The notes under the pieces: generated by a model
The model's input: the letters and a program-made list of their open reading frames with translations, nothing else
What the model was told of the DNA's origin: nothing
The model's database searches: none
Source of the DNA: Salinibacterium sp. UTAS2018
Lineage (GTDB): Bacteria > Actinomycetota > Actinomycetes > Actinomycetales > Microbacteriaceae
DNA length: 64,000 nt
Reading direction: 5' to 3'
NCBI RefSeq assembly: GCF_004118935.1
Contig: NZ_CP035375.1
Span: 2,046,001-2,110,000, forward strand
Made by a program: the position numbers and the translations under genes
Shown here: positions 44,504 through 53,751 of the stretch, piece after piece
Layout: every line of letters begins with the position of its first letter
Numbering within the stretch: position 1 is the stretch's first letter

Positions 44504-45256
44504 ATGGCAAGCAAAGCACTCGATGGTTTGCGCGTGCTCGTTCCACGCGGAGGCAATTGGGGCGACAGCGTCGCAGCGTTGTTGAGAGACCACTCAGCAA
44601 TTCCCGTTATCGCACCCCTGATCAATTTCGCACCCTCGGAGAACGTTCCCGCGCTCGCTAACGCGTTCCATGAACTCAACGATGGGCAGTTCGATTGGAT
44701 CGCCGTCACGAGCGCTACGACGGTGGATGTGCTCACTGTCAGCGGCGTGAAGATCCCTGAAAGCACCAAGATTGCTGCTGTCGGCGAGACAACCGCTAGT
44801 GCGCTCACTCTGGCAGGGCACCGCGTCGATTTTGTTCCTGAATTTGATAACTCTGGCCGCGGTCTGGTCAAGGAGTGGCCGGATGCGACTGCTGGGCTGC
44901 GCGTGCTTGCGCCGCAGTCCAATTTGGCTGACACCACACTTTTCGAAGGCCTCGGGGCTCTCGGGCACGAGGTCGTCAGCGTCTCGGCCTACAGCACGGT
45001 CGGAATCCCAGTCGCGGACAAGGTGCGCGAGGACGTCGCATCCGGTCGCATCTCGGCGATTCTGGTCAGCTCAGGGTCTGTCGCGCGTCAGGTCGCCGAA
45101 CAGTTGGCACCGCTGCCCGAAACCACGATTGTGGCCTGCATCGGGCCGCGTACGGCTTTTGATGCTCGGGATGCCGGGCTCACGGTTCACGTCATCGCCG
45201 AAGATCGCTCCAGCCAATCACTGGTCGACACCCTTGCGGAGTACCTAGACCGCTAG
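44504..45256 (+). CDS. hemD: Uroporphyrinogen-III synthase
   Basis: A 250-residue two-lobed protein of the HemD fold (LRVLVPRGGNWGDSVAALLR at the N-terminus; FDWIAVTSATTVDVL and AVGETTASALTLAGHRVDFV in the middle; LVSSGSVARQVAEQL near the end). It cyclises hydroxymethylbilane to uroporphyrinogen III. Usually next to hemC, it is here separated by hemB, hemL and three small genes. The ribosome site lies in a hairpin. Sequence conservation in this family is low, so the call rests on fold pattern and the heme context. Confidence 0.85.
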   Translation: MASKALDGLRVLVPRGGNWGDSVAALLRDHSAIPVIAPLINFAPSENVPALANAFHELNDGQFDWIAVTSATTVDVLTVSGVKIPESTKIAAVGETTASALTLAGHRVDFVPEFDNSGRGLVKEWPDATAGLRVLAPQSNLADTTLFEGLGALGHEVVSVSAYSTVGIPVADKVREDVASGRISAILVSSGSVARQVAEQLAPLPETTIVACIGPRTAFDARDAGLTVHVIAEDRSSQSLVDTLAEYLDR

Positions 45257-45265
45257 CGCGTGGTG

Positions 45266-45685
45266 CTATCCGACGTTGAGCGCCAGCACGAGGAAGATGA
45301 TTCCGAGTAGCGGCGGTACGCCCTGGATAATGGCGGGACGAGCCATCTGTCGGGGCTGCGAAGTAATCAAGACCACCGCTGCAAGAAGCATGCTGAGCGC
45401 CGCGAACATTGCGAGAGCGATTCCTGCCGGCCACATGCTGACGGTGCCCATGAGGACGAGGCCGGTTCCGGCGCCGAGCGCGAGGAACACGTTGTAGAAG
45501 CCCTGGTTGTAAGCCCACGGTTTCACGGCATCCACGTCTTGGGGGCGCACGCCAAAGACCTGCTGTACGCGAGGCGTGTGGAACAGCACGCTCTCCATGA
45601 AGAAGATCATGAGATGTACGAGAGCGGCGAGAAAGACAAAAGCTGATCCAAGAATGGCGAAGGCACTGTTCATGTTCAAAAGCAT
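45266..45685 (-). CDS. DUF1304 membrane protein
   Basis: A 139-residue protein with four membrane helices. HLMIFFMESVLFHTPRVQQV and KPWAYNQGFYNVFLALGAG are the recognised DUF1304 signature. Function unknown; some members are near epimerases or osmotic genes. Convergent with hemD, 9 bases between stops. ATG at 45685. Confidence 0.8.
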   Translation of the reverse strand: MLLNMNSAFAILGSAFVFLAALVHLMIFFMESVLFHTPRVQQVFGVRPQDVDAVKPWAYNQGFYNVFLALGAGTGLVLMGTVSMWPAGIALAMFAALSMLLAAVVLITSQPRQMARPAIIQGVPPLLGIIFLVLALNVG

Positions 45686-45726
45686 GACACAGCCGGGTGC
45701 CGAGGCCGGGATGTTGGTGGTGCGGT

Positions 45727-46716
45727 TTAGCCGTGCACGTCAACAACCGTGCGACCTCGGATGCGGCCGGCCATGATGTCCGCGCCAGCAGCGATCGTGT
45801 TGCTGAGGCCGATGGTCGAGGTCGTGGATTCGAGACTCGCGAGGTCGAGATCGCGCTCGAGGCGGCTCCACGCTTCGAGGCGCAGCTCGCGCGGGGTGAA
45901 GACCGAGTTGATGCCCACGAGGCTCACGCCGCGCAGAATGAACGGCATCACGCTCGTGTGCAGCTCGCTGGACTGCGCGTTGCCACAGGCGGTCACGGTG
46001 CCGCCGTATTCTGTCGCGGCGATGGCCGAGGCGAGCGTGGTGCCACCGACGGCGTCGATCGCACCACCCCAGCGCTGTTTCATGAGGGCTTTCGGCTCGG
46101 CGCTCAGCTCGGCGCGGTCAATGATCGTGCTGGCGCCGAGTGAGCGAAGGTAGTCGTGTTCGCTTTCGCGACCAGTGGATGCCGTGACGCTGTACCCGAG
46201 CTTGCTCAGGAGCGCGATTGCCACGGAACCGACTCCGCCGGCCGCCCCGGTCACGAGCACCTCGCCGGAGACTCCGCCGCGCTCGATCGCGAGCACCGAG
46301 AGCATCGCGGTGAATCCGGCGGTGCCGATCGCGGCGGCCTGATGGTTGCTGATGCCGGCGGGCACGGGAACGACCCAATCACCGGGAACGCGGGCGCGCT
46401 CGGCGAAACCACCATGGTGGGTTTCACTGAGGCCGCAACCGGTCACTAAGACACGCTGACCAGCTATAAAGCGTTCGTCAGTCGACTCAGCGACGACGCC
46501 GACAAGGTCGATGCCCGCGATGAGGTACGGCGCGCGAACGATGCCCGGTTTGCCCGTGAGCGCGATGCCGTCTTTGTAGTTAAGGCTAGAGAACTCGACA
46601 TCGATCGTGACGTCTCCCGGCATCAGGATGGTGTCATCCAGTTGCTCAGAAAGCGCGACGTGTGCCGGAGCTTTCGGGTCGGACTCGTTCTTGGTTACTT
46701 CGATTCCACGCCACAT
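45727..46716 (-). CDS. YhdH/YhfP-family quinone oxidoreductase (MDR)
   Basis: A 329-residue medium-chain dehydrogenase. LNYKDGIALTGKPGIVRAPY in the N-terminal domain and the NADPH motif VTGAAGGVGSVAIALLSKLG at about 150-169 are typical of the YhdH/acrylyl-CoA reductase group. There is no zinc-binding Cys set, as expected for this subfamily. It reduces an alkenal, quinone or acrylyl-CoA-like compound with NADPH. Single gene. Confidence 0.88.
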   Translation of the reverse strand: MWRGIEVTKNESDPKAPAHVALSEQLDDTILMPGDVTIDVEFSSLNYKDGIALTGKPGIVRAPYLIAGIDLVGVVAESTDERFIAGQRVLVTGCGLSETHHGGFAERARVPGDWVVPVPAGISNHQAAAIGTAGFTAMLSVLAIERGGVSGEVLVTGAAGGVGSVAIALLSKLGYSVTASTGRESEHDYLRSLGASTIIDRAELSAEPKALMKQRWGGAIDAVGGTTLASAIAATEYGGTVTACGNAQSSELHTSVMPFILRGVSLVGINSVFTPRELRLEAWSRLERDLDLASLESTTSTIGLSNTIAAGADIMAGRIRGRTVVDVHG

Positions 46717-46815
46717 ACCGCCAGCCTAGAACCGCAGGCTGAGTTTCGCCTCAGCCACGACAAAGCGCGAGCAACGCAGGCCACGGCCCGCGATGCTCGC
46801 GCTTCGAAAGTGCGT

Positions 46816-47841
46816 TTAGCCGAAGAGGATGGCCGCTTCGTCGTAGCGTGACTGCGGCACCGTGTTGAGCTTGCCGAGCGCATCTTCGAATGCCACGTTG
46901 GTGATCTCGGTGCCCTGCAGGGAGACCATGCGGCCCCAGCGACCGTGGATGACGGCGTCGACGGCAGCGAGGCCGTAACGGGTGGCGAGAACGCGGTCGT
47001 AGGCGCTGGGAGTTCCACCGCGCTGAATGTGACCCAGAGTGGTCGAGCGAGTCTCGAGGCCGGTGAGGGCTTCGATCTCGGGCGCGAGCTGGTCGCCAAT
47101 GCCGCCGAGGCGGGGGCGACCGAACGCGTCGAGTCCACGTTCGGAGTGAGCGTCATCCATCGTGTCGAGGGTGAAGCCTTCGGCCACCACAACGAGCGGA
47201 GCGCGGCCGCGGTCGCGAGCAGAATTTACCCACTCCACGATCTGCGCCATCGATGTCTTCTGTTCGGGGATGAGGATCGCGTGCGCGCCGGCAGCCATGC
47301 CCGAGTGAAGGGCGATCCAGCCGACGTGGCGGCCCATGACCTCGGCAACCATGCAGCGGCCGTGCGAGTCACCGGTGGTGCGCAGGCGGTCCATGGCGTC
47401 GGTGGCGATCTGCGTGGCAGTGTCGAAGCCGAACGTGTAGTCGGTGGCCGACAGGTCGTTGTCCACCGTCTTAGGAACGCCCACGATCTTGATTCCGGCA
47501 TCCGTCAACCGCTTGGCAGCAGCGAGGGTGCCTTCGCCACCGATGGCGATGAGGGAGTCAACGCCGAGGCGCTCCATGTTTTCGCGAACAGTGTCCGCGC
47601 CGTTGGTGCCCTCGAAGGGGTTCGTGCGTGAGGTGCCCAGAATGGTGCCACCCTGCTTGGAGATGCCCTGGATGTCTTTGCGCTCGAGGGGCATGGCGTC
47701 GCCTTCAACAACTCCACGCCAGCCGTCGCGGAAGCCGACGAACTCTTTGTTGTACACCTGCGTGCCCTTGAGCACGATGCCGCGAATAACCGCGTTCAGC
47801 CCGGGGCAGTCGCCACCGCTGGTCAGGATTCCGATCTTCAT
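46816..47841 (-). CDS. pfkA: 6-phosphofructokinase
   Basis: A 341-residue enzyme starting at ATG 47841 (MKIGILTSGGDCPGLN); a longer in-frame ORF adds 13 unlikely residues. Substrate motif PKTVDND and fructose-6-phosphate site EVMGRHVGWIAL are present, and HIQRGGTPSAYDR follows. GGEGTL replaces the GGDGS typical of ATP-dependent E. coli PFK, as in the actinobacterial group III enzymes, so phosphoryl donor could be ATP or PPi. Committed glycolytic step. Confidence 0.93.
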   Translation of the reverse strand: MKIGILTSGGDCPGLNAVIRGIVLKGTQVYNKEFVGFRDGWRGVVEGDAMPLERKDIQGISKQGGTILGTSRTNPFEGTNGADTVRENMERLGVDSLIAIGGEGTLAAAKRLTDAGIKIVGVPKTVDNDLSATDYTFGFDTATQIATDAMDRLRTTGDSHGRCMVAEVMGRHVGWIALHSGMAAGAHAILIPEQKTSMAQIVEWVNSARDRGRAPLVVVAEGFTLDTMDDAHSERGLDAFGRPRLGGIGDQLAPEIEALTGLETRSTTLGHIQRGGTPSAYDRVLATRYGLAAVDAVIHGRWGRMVSLQGTEITNVAFEDALGKLNTVPQSRYDEAAILFG

Positions 47842-47908
47842 GCAACCATCATCGCGCATACTTTTCGGCCGGAAAGCCATGAAAGCCAGAAATTGTTAAC
47901 TTCGGGTG

Positions 47909-48796
47909 TTATTTAACACCGGTGAAGCTGGCGATCGGATGCTCGGCGCACGCCGTGGTGGCTGCATGCTCATCGCACACCACGAACTGTTCGCGGCAGG
48001 CCTTGTTGTGGCAGTTCTCGATGCGCTTGGTGGCGGTGCCGCACTGGTAGCACTCGCCGATTGCTTTCGTGTCGGCCGTGAAGTCGATGGCCATGCGCTT
48101 GTCGAACACGTACAGCGAACCATTCCAGAGGCCCGAGTCACCGTACTTCTCGCCGTAGCGAACGATGCCGCCGTCGAGCTGGTAGACCTCGCCGAACCCA
48201 CGGCTGCGCATGAGGGAGGAGAGCACCTCACAGCGGATGCCGCCCGTGCAGTAGGTGACAACGGGGGTGTTCTTGAGGTGGTCGTACTTGCCGCTGTCGA
48301 GTTCGGCGACGAAATCACGAGTGGTGTCGACATCCGGAACTATCGCATCGGTGAACTTACCGATTGCGGCCTCGATGGGGTTGCGACCGTCAAAGAAGGT
48401 CACGTCCTTGCGGGCCACGAGCTCGTGGAGTTCTTCGGGGCTGAGCTTCGTGCCGCCGCCGACCACCCCGTTTTCGTCGACCTGCAGCTCGCCGGGAGCG
48501 CCGAAGCTGACGATCTCGTCGCGCACCTTCACGCTGAGCTTCGGGAAGTCGTTGCCCTGGCCCTCGCTCCACTTGAAATCGATGTTCTTGAACGCCGGGT
48601 ACTCGCGCGTCTTGCGCACGTAGCGCTTGATGTCTTTCAGTTCGCCGCCGACGGTGCCATTCATGCCGTCTTTGGAGAGGATGATGCGACCGCCGAGCCC
48701 GAGAAACTCGCAGAGGTCGCGCTGCCACAACCGCACAGCCTCCGGATCGGCCAGCGGCGTGAACACGTAGAAGAGAAGAATCTTGGGAACAGCCAC
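47909..48796 (-). CDS. trhO: tRNA uridine(34) hydroxylase (rhodanese-like)
   Basis: A 295-residue TrhO/YceA homolog: N-terminal acylphosphatase-like domain (about 1-90) and C-terminal rhodanese domain with the active-site loop [15 protein letters not shown] (Cys about residue 181). The C-terminus carries the usual Cys pairs ([11 protein letters not shown] and [13 protein letters not shown]). It makes 5-hydroxyuridine at tRNA position 34. GTG start at 48796. Single gene. Confidence 0.9.
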   Translation of the reverse strand: MAVPKILLFYVFTPLADPEAVRLWQRDLCEFLGLGGRIILSKDGMNGTVGGELKDIKRYVRKTREYPAFKNIDFKWSEGQGNDFPKLSVKVRDEIVSFGAPGELQVDENGVVGGGTKLSPEELHELVARKDVTFFDGRNPIEAAIGKFTDAIVPDVDTTRDFVAELDSGKYDHLKNTPVVTYCTGGIRCEVLSSLMRSRGFGEVYQLDGGIVRYGEKYGDSGLWNGSLYVFDKRMAIDFTADTKAIGECYQCGTATKRIENCHNKACREQFVVCDEHAATTACAEHPIASFTGVK

Positions 48797-48865
48797 ACGG
48801 CAAGTTTACGGCTGTTGGCTGGGGGCAGCGGCTTCGGCGGCGGCAAAGAGAAGCATGAGCGCAGT

Positions 48866-49234
48866 TTAGCCAGCGGCGGTGGTCTGGCCTTCGGAGAGTT
48901 CGCGTTCGGCGAGCATCGTGGCGTACTGCTTGGCTGTGAAGGAGTTGTCGTAGAGCTCGCGCACAAAGAACGCCCAGAACGACATCCCGGCTTCGGGAAA
49001 GCGATTAGTCCAACCCCAGGCGGCGTAGAGCGCGGCGGAGAGCCAGAAGATTGCCAAGAAAATGAAAGGGGCGGCCCAGTTAGTGCGGTCGAAACTGATG
49101 CTGAAGACCGCTGCGGCCGCAGAGACAAGCAGGCTGCCCACGAGGGCTGGCCGACTGGAGCGCGGCTTGCGGGCATCCACGTTGAGCATCCCGGCATAAG
49201 CGCCGAGGAGGAGCATGGTGGTGAAGGTGATCAT
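48866..49234 (-). CDS. Small membrane protein, paralog of 49231-49584
   Basis: A 122-residue protein with three to four predicted membrane helices. The stretch FPEAGMSFWAFFVRELY is a close cousin of FPEAGFTYWQLAVRQFT in the next gene; both also share a DARxPxxRALP-like segment near the first helix (VDARKPRSSRPAL). The pair overlaps by 4 bases. No family recognised. The shared motif suggests an old tandem duplication and a heteromeric membrane complex. Confidence 0.6.
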   Translation of the reverse strand: MITFTTMLLLGAYAGMLNVDARKPRSSRPALVGSLLVSAAAAVFSISFDRTNWAAPFIFLAIFWLSAALYAAWGWTNRFPEAGMSFWAFFVRELYDNSFTAKQYATMLAERELSEGQTTAAG

Positions 49235-49584
49235 CGCGCGGGGTGGGCGTTGTCATCGCCGAGAAGCATTGAATACTCCCTGCGGAGAGCGCGCGGGTGG
49301 GTGAACTGACGCACTGCAAGCTGCCAATAGGTGAAACCTGCCTCGGGAAAGACCTTCGACCAGAGCCACGGGGTGTAGGCAACTTGTGTGACGATCAAGC
49401 CCCCAAGGAACCCATAGCTGAGGGATGGGCCGCCATTGGTCGCTGCAACGAGCAGCATTGTCGCGACCATCCCCAGCGTGAGTGCGACAAGAGTGGGCAG
49501 CGCTCTGTAGAGGGGAGTGCGCGCATCACACCAGAGAACTCCGGTGCCTATTCCGATGATCACCGCCACAGCCATCCATATCAT
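49231..49584 (-). CDS. Small membrane protein, paralog of 48866-49234
   Basis: A 117-residue protein with three to four predicted membrane helices and WCDARTPLYRALP after the first. The FPEAGFTYWQLAVRQFTHP segment matches its downstream neighbour. Its stop overlaps that neighbour's start. It is divergent from the AlkA-like gene with 42 bases between. Function unknown. Confidence 0.6.
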   Translation of the reverse strand: MIWMAVAVIIGIGTGVLWCDARTPLYRALPTLVALTLGMVATMLLVAATNGGPSLSYGFLGGLIVTQVAYTPWLWSKVFPEAGFTYWQLAVRQFTHPRALRREYSMLLGDDNAHPAR

Positions 49585-49626
49585 GAGACAAACTCTACGT
49601 CAGGGGTGGCGCGTAATCTAGGGCGC

Positions 49627-50562
49627 ATGACTGACGCGCTCGCCGCCGCCGAGCCTCTGCGCCTGCGTTTCGCGCCCGGGCGGCCCGTCGATGTGCGCGC
49701 AACGCTGCGGCCGCTGAAGCGTGGTGCCGGCGATCCGACCATGCAGGTGGATGCCGCGGGCACCTGGCGCACGATGCTCACCCCGGCTGGTCCCGCAACT
49801 TTGCGTCTCGTGCAGCACCAGTCGCACGTGGAGTGCACTGCGTGGGGCGCCGGAGCCGAGTGGGCGATCGACAGCGTTCCCGAGTTGCTGGGGGAGGGCG
49901 ACGACTGGAGCGACTTCGATGTATCGGCGCTTCCGTTCGCGGCTGAGGCCCAGCGGCAGAATCCAGGGCTAAGGCTCACTCGCACCAAGCTTGTGTTCGA
50001 GGCGCTCGTGATGGCGATTCTGGAGCAGAAGGTCACGGGCATCGAGGCGAAGCGCGGGTGGCGCATCCTCGTCACCAAGTTTGGGTCGCCAGCGCCCGGG
50101 CCCGCTCCGGCCGGGATGCGGGTCGTGCCGTCGCCGCAGGAGTGGGCGCGTATTCCGTCGTGGGAGTGGCACCGCGCGGGAGTCGGGCCCCAGCGCTCGG
50201 CGACCGTGATGCGCGCGACGCAAGTGGCGGCATCCCTCGAACGCACGGCCGATTGGGGGCGTGGCGGGCCACGCATCGAAGCCGCGCTGCGATCAGTCGT
50301 GGGCGTTGGCGTGTGGACGGCCGCCGAAACCATGCAGCGCTCCCACGCCGATCCCGATAGCCCTAGCGTTGGCGACTACCACCTTGCCGCGGTCGTCGGC
50401 TGGGCCCTCATTGGTGAACCCGTCGACGATGAGCGGATGCTCGAACTGCTCGAGCCCTGGCGCGGCCACCGTCAGCGGGTTGTGCGACTCATCACGGCAT
50501 CCGGCTTTCGAAAGCCAGCGTTCGGGCCGCGCATGACTATTCAGGATCACCGCGGGCACTAA
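49627..50562 (+). CDS. DNA-3-methyladenine glycosylase (AlkA-like)
   Basis: A 311-residue HhH-GPD-type base-excision glycosylase. ATG 49627 chosen because the longer upstream frame overlaps the divergent gene. The helix-hairpin-helix is around SVVGVGVWTAAETMQRS, and the catalytic Asp lies in PSVGDYHLAAV. This removes alkylated purines from DNA. The N-terminal 120 residues form the extra AlkA-like domain. The gene's stop abuts the convergent neighbour's stop (4-base overlap). Confidence 0.85.
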   Translation: MTDALAAAEPLRLRFAPGRPVDVRATLRPLKRGAGDPTMQVDAAGTWRTMLTPAGPATLRLVQHQSHVECTAWGAGAEWAIDSVPELLGEGDDWSDFDVSALPFAAEAQRQNPGLRLTRTKLVFEALVMAILEQKVTGIEAKRGWRILVTKFGSPAPGPAPAGMRVVPSPQEWARIPSWEWHRAGVGPQRSATVMRATQVAASLERTADWGRGGPRIEAALRSVVGVGVWTAAETMQRSHADPDSPSVGDYHLAAVVGWALIGEPVDDERMLELLEPWRGHRQRVVRLITASGFRKPAFGPRMTIQDHRGH

Positions 50563-51086
50563 CCGCGAATCGGTAGTTCAATTCCGGTGATCGGCGCCGT
50601 GAGGCCGAATCGTGAATGGGGAGAGAACCCCGCCGGTGTGGCGATCATAATCTCGGCGCCATCGATAGTGATGGTGTTGCCGCGGTCGTCGCAGCCCAGT
50701 AGCGTCGCGACCTCAGCGGAGGTAAGGGTCACGCCGTACCGGCCGTCGGCCCAGCGAACAAACTGCTCCGCGACGCCGTCGGGCAGTGTGATGCCGCCGG
50801 GGATGCGGACCTCGGGTTTGTAGAGGTAAATGCGCCAGATAATGCCGGAGACCAAGGCAACAAGAAACCCCAGCCCTGCAAGGATCAGCACAGCTGACCC
50901 TAGGATTCTCCAGTCTGCGAGTTCCCGTGCCAGGAATGCTCCGCCTGCGAAGGTCACCCATCCACAGATCATGATGACTAGCGAGCGTTTGAGCGCTGGG
51001 GGCGGGGCGAAGCGCGACTCGTCAACGACGACATCGAAGACCTTCCAAGAAAGGTAGCCATCGCTATCCACGGGCAGCTTCTTCAT
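50559..51086 (-). CDS. Hypothetical membrane protein
   Basis: A 175-residue protein (ATG 51086, AAGAGA 10 bases upstream; a longer frame starts at 51173). Two membrane helices lie at about 34-52 and 59-81. The C-terminal part (YGVTLTSAEVATLLGCDDRG and AEIMIATPAGFSPHS) is soluble. No family recognised. Convergent with the glycosylase gene. Confidence 0.6.
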   Translation of the reverse strand: MKKLPVDSDGYLSWKVFDVVVDESRFAPPPALKRSLVIMICGWVTFAGGAFLARELADWRILGSAVLILAGLGFLVALVSGIIWRIYLYKPEVRIPGGITLPDGVAEQFVRWADGRYGVTLTSAEVATLLGCDDRGNTITIDGAEIMIATPAGFSPHSRFGLTAPITGIELPIRG

Positions 51087-51476
51087 GTGGTTGATCTCTT
51101 TTTTCGAGGGGGCGGCGTCGCGGCGGGGTGAGGCCATAGCGGTTCGATGCCCAATCGATGGAACTGTGAGCAAAGTCTTCTGGCGGATCTGTCGACGAGA
51201 ATTCTATGCTGAGCCAGTTGCCAAAGCGCGTGCGCCCTTGTGGGGCCAAGAGGGCAAAGATGTGCCTCGTGAGATAGCCATCGGCGTCAACCAGAAAATT
51301 GCTGGTGTGAAGACTCTGTCACGTTGCGGAGTATCCATTCGCCCACGATCATGATTCGTGTTGCGAGCCGTTCGTGGTGCGCAAGCCCGGTGGTATTCTG
51401 CTGCACAGCAGTCCACGCCCGCAGGCGGCACCGATTGCATCAGTCACGTCGGCCGCAAGCCGGGATTCGGGAGCGC
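51087..51476. other. Intergenic stretch of about 390 bases
   Basis: No convincing gene. It lies between a minus-strand membrane protein and the plus-strand DUF418-type gene, so promoters for both must be here. Open frames present on either strand lack a plausible start or motif. Confidence 0.4.
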
Positions 51477-52685
51477 ATGGCCAACGAGCGCGAGTCGGCA
51501 AACACCGCTCCAGCGGCGGCGGCACCAGCGGCAGCGGCTTCAGCGGCGTCGGCACCAGTGACGAAGGGGCGCATCGACGCTCTCGACTGGGCGCGGGGCT
51601 GGATGCTCGTCGCGAGCTTGGGCGTCAATAGCGCCATCATCTCGATCCCGCTGCTTGGCCACGCGTCGTGGGCAAGTGTCATGCCCATCGACCTGATCTT
51701 TCCGCTCTTCGTCACGCTTGCCGGCTGCGGAATGGCGTTTGCCTTCCACCGTCGAGTCGAGCCGTGGGGAGTCGTGCGGCGCGCACTCGTGCTGCTCGCG
51801 CTGGGCCTCGCTTACAACGCGGTCGTCGATGCCACCACGTCGTTGACAGAACTGCGATTCACGGGAGTGCTGCAGCTCTACGCCGTAGTCATCATCGTGA
51901 TGGCACTGCTTCATCTCGTGACGCGCAGCTGGCGCGGCTGGGCGCTGCTCACCATCCTGCTGGCGGTCGCCCACACGGCACTGCTCTCGATCTTCGCGCG
52001 CGCCTGCGTCGCCACCCTGCTGACGCCCGAGTGCAACCCCTCGGGCCCGCTCGACTCACTCCTCTTCGGGGCATCCCATATCTATACGAACGGTGTTGCC
52101 GGGCATGACCCGGAGGGCATTGTCGCGATCTTCGGTGCCCTCGTGTCGACGGCAGCCGGCGCGACTCTCGGCCACCTCATCCTGCATTTCCGCAGGAGCG
52201 AAGCCTCGAGCTCGACGCGCCTTCCGATCACCACTGTGCCGATCGTTCTCGCGATTGCCGCGCTGGTGGGTTTTGCACTCGTGCTGTGGCTCGGCTCCGA
52301 CCTGCTGGCCGGTGGCCCGGTGCCCCCGATGAAGCGACTCTGGACGGCACCCTTCGCCCTCAGTATTGCGGCGCTCGCCGCGGTGCTGCTCTGGCTCGGC
52401 CAAATCGCCCTGCCCTCCAGCGGATTCCGCACTGAGAGACAGAGCAGATTCTGGATGCCGTGGGTCGCCCTCGGACGCAACAGCCTGTTGGCCTACTTTG
52501 GCTCTCACCTGCTGATGGCGCTGCTGCGCCGGCCATTGCCAGGAGGCGTGTCAATCGCTGACCACTTTGCTCAGCTGTTCCCCTCGGCGATGCTCGCGCA
52601 AGTGGTGTGGACAACACTGTGGCTCGCGGCGTGGGTGCTGCTCGCGATCGTGCTGCACCGTCGTGGCTGGTATGTGAAGCCATGA
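51477..52685 (+). CDS. Acyltransferase-like membrane protein (DUF418/DUF1624-type)
   Basis: A 402-residue membrane protein with about ten helices. ATG 51477 follows GGGAG by 3 bases. The conserved start RIDALDWARGWMLVASLGVN and the C-terminal LGRNSLLAYFGSHLLMALL are typical of the family that includes heparan-alpha-glucosaminide N-acetyltransferase and DUF418. An Ala/Ser-rich N-terminal tail of about 35 residues precedes the first helix. Its stop overlaps the PIG-L gene (ATGA). It may transfer an acyl group across the membrane to a surface glycan. Confidence 0.7.
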   Translation: MANERESANTAPAAAAPAAAASAASAPVTKGRIDALDWARGWMLVASLGVNSAIISIPLLGHASWASVMPIDLIFPLFVTLAGCGMAFAFHRRVEPWGVVRRALVLLALGLAYNAVVDATTSLTELRFTGVLQLYAVVIIVMALLHLVTRSWRGWALLTILLAVAHTALLSIFARACVATLLTPECNPSGPLDSLLFGASHIYTNGVAGHDPEGIVAIFGALVSTAAGATLGHLILHFRRSEASSSTRLPITTVPIVLAIAALVGFALVLWLGSDLLAGGPVPPMKRLWTAPFALSIAALAAVLLWLGQIALPSSGFRTERQSRFWMPWVALGRNSLLAYFGSHLLMALLRRPLPGGVSIADHFAQLFPSAMLAQVVWTTLWLAAWVLLAIVLHRRGWYVKP

Positions 52686-53677
52686 GGGGCCAGCGCGTAG
52701 CGAAGTGGGTGGTGGCCGTCGCCTCCATAGTGGCGGTGACCGTGGGGTTGGGCGCGATTGCGCAGGCCCGCAACACGGTCGAGCCGAGCGCCGTGATCTA
52801 TGTTGGCCCGCATCCGGATGACGAGTTTCAGTACTGGTCTCTGTTCGAGGATCGAGCGGATGTGTATAGCGTCGTTGTGTTGCTGACCCGCGGCGAGCAA
52901 ACCGGTTTCTGTTCCCCCGAAGGGCTCGAAGCGGGCTGGCAGCCCGAGTTGGAGCCGGCGCCTGAGCCGCTGCCCGAGGCGCAGTACAGCGAGGCGTGTG
53001 CTGAGGCGCGAGTGAACTCGTTTGTGAACTACTTCGTCGACATGGCTGACTCGGATGCGACCGTGCCCGGTCGGTTTGCGCCGGTCGAAACCTCGGCACC
53101 GGTGCCCGATCCCGACGGTGTCGTCTGCCGCATCGACGAAACCGACGAGTGCCTCGTGTCGACCACCGTGGATGTGTATCGCGATCTCGACGACCGCGGA
53201 GCCCTGCTGGTCTTCGATCTCGGCGATGGCGACCTCAGCGAAGCCGAAGTGGCCTGGGCGCTGGACTCAACGATCGACACTTTTGTGCCACAGCTGGTGA
53301 GCGACGATGTTCGCATCGCCGGAATCGTCGGCTCGTACTCCACCCCTGAGGGCGGCTACGAGGGATGCTTCGCGTACCCGCATCCCGACCACATCGCGAT
53401 CGACGACACCCTGTGGGCCACCGACTTCGGTGCCGGCTTCCAAGCCGCCGCCACCTGCGCCACCGACCCGCGTCGCCAACTGTTCGACCGAGTATCGGAT
53501 GCCGCCACCGACGCCGCCTTCGCGACCGAACCCATCGAGGGCTCAACCGACGAGAAGCGCACCGGAGCCCACACCGCAAACTTCGGTTGGCTGCATGGCA
53601 CCTACTACCCGGTCGCCCGCCACGGCGAGAGCGAACTGTTCCACCAGGATCAGCAGTTCTGGGTGCGGTATTGGTGA
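52682..53677 (+). CDS. Exported PIG-L family deacetylase
   Basis: A 331-residue zinc deacetylase with an N-terminal signal anchor (residues about 8-28), so it acts outside the membrane. The motif GPHPDDE is at residues 42-48 and the second zinc site HPDHIAIDD near 234-242. Family members de-N-acetylate GlcNAc-containing molecules; its substrate may be a cell-wall or lipid-linked glycan. The preceding gene (overlapping by 4 bases) encodes an acyltransferase-like protein, suggesting linked modification of one glycan. Confidence 0.85.
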   Translation: MRGQRVAKWVVAVASIVAVTVGLGAIAQARNTVEPSAVIYVGPHPDDEFQYWSLFEDRADVYSVVVLLTRGEQTGFCSPEGLEAGWQPELEPAPEPLPEAQYSEACAEARVNSFVNYFVDMADSDATVPGRFAPVETSAPVPDPDGVVCRIDETDECLVSTTVDVYRDLDDRGALLVFDLGDGDLSEAEVAWALDSTIDTFVPQLVSDDVRIAGIVGSYSTPEGGYEGCFAYPHPDHIAIDDTLWATDFGAGFQAAATCATDPRRQLFDRVSDAATDAAFATEPIEGSTDEKRTGAHTANFGWLHGTYYPVARHGESELFHQDQQFWVRYW

Positions 53678-53751
53678 GGTTGCGGAGCGATGTTTTTGTT
53701 GATCGCCCGCAGTCTCCCTGACCGGTGTCGCCGGCACGTTGTGCTCCCTGA

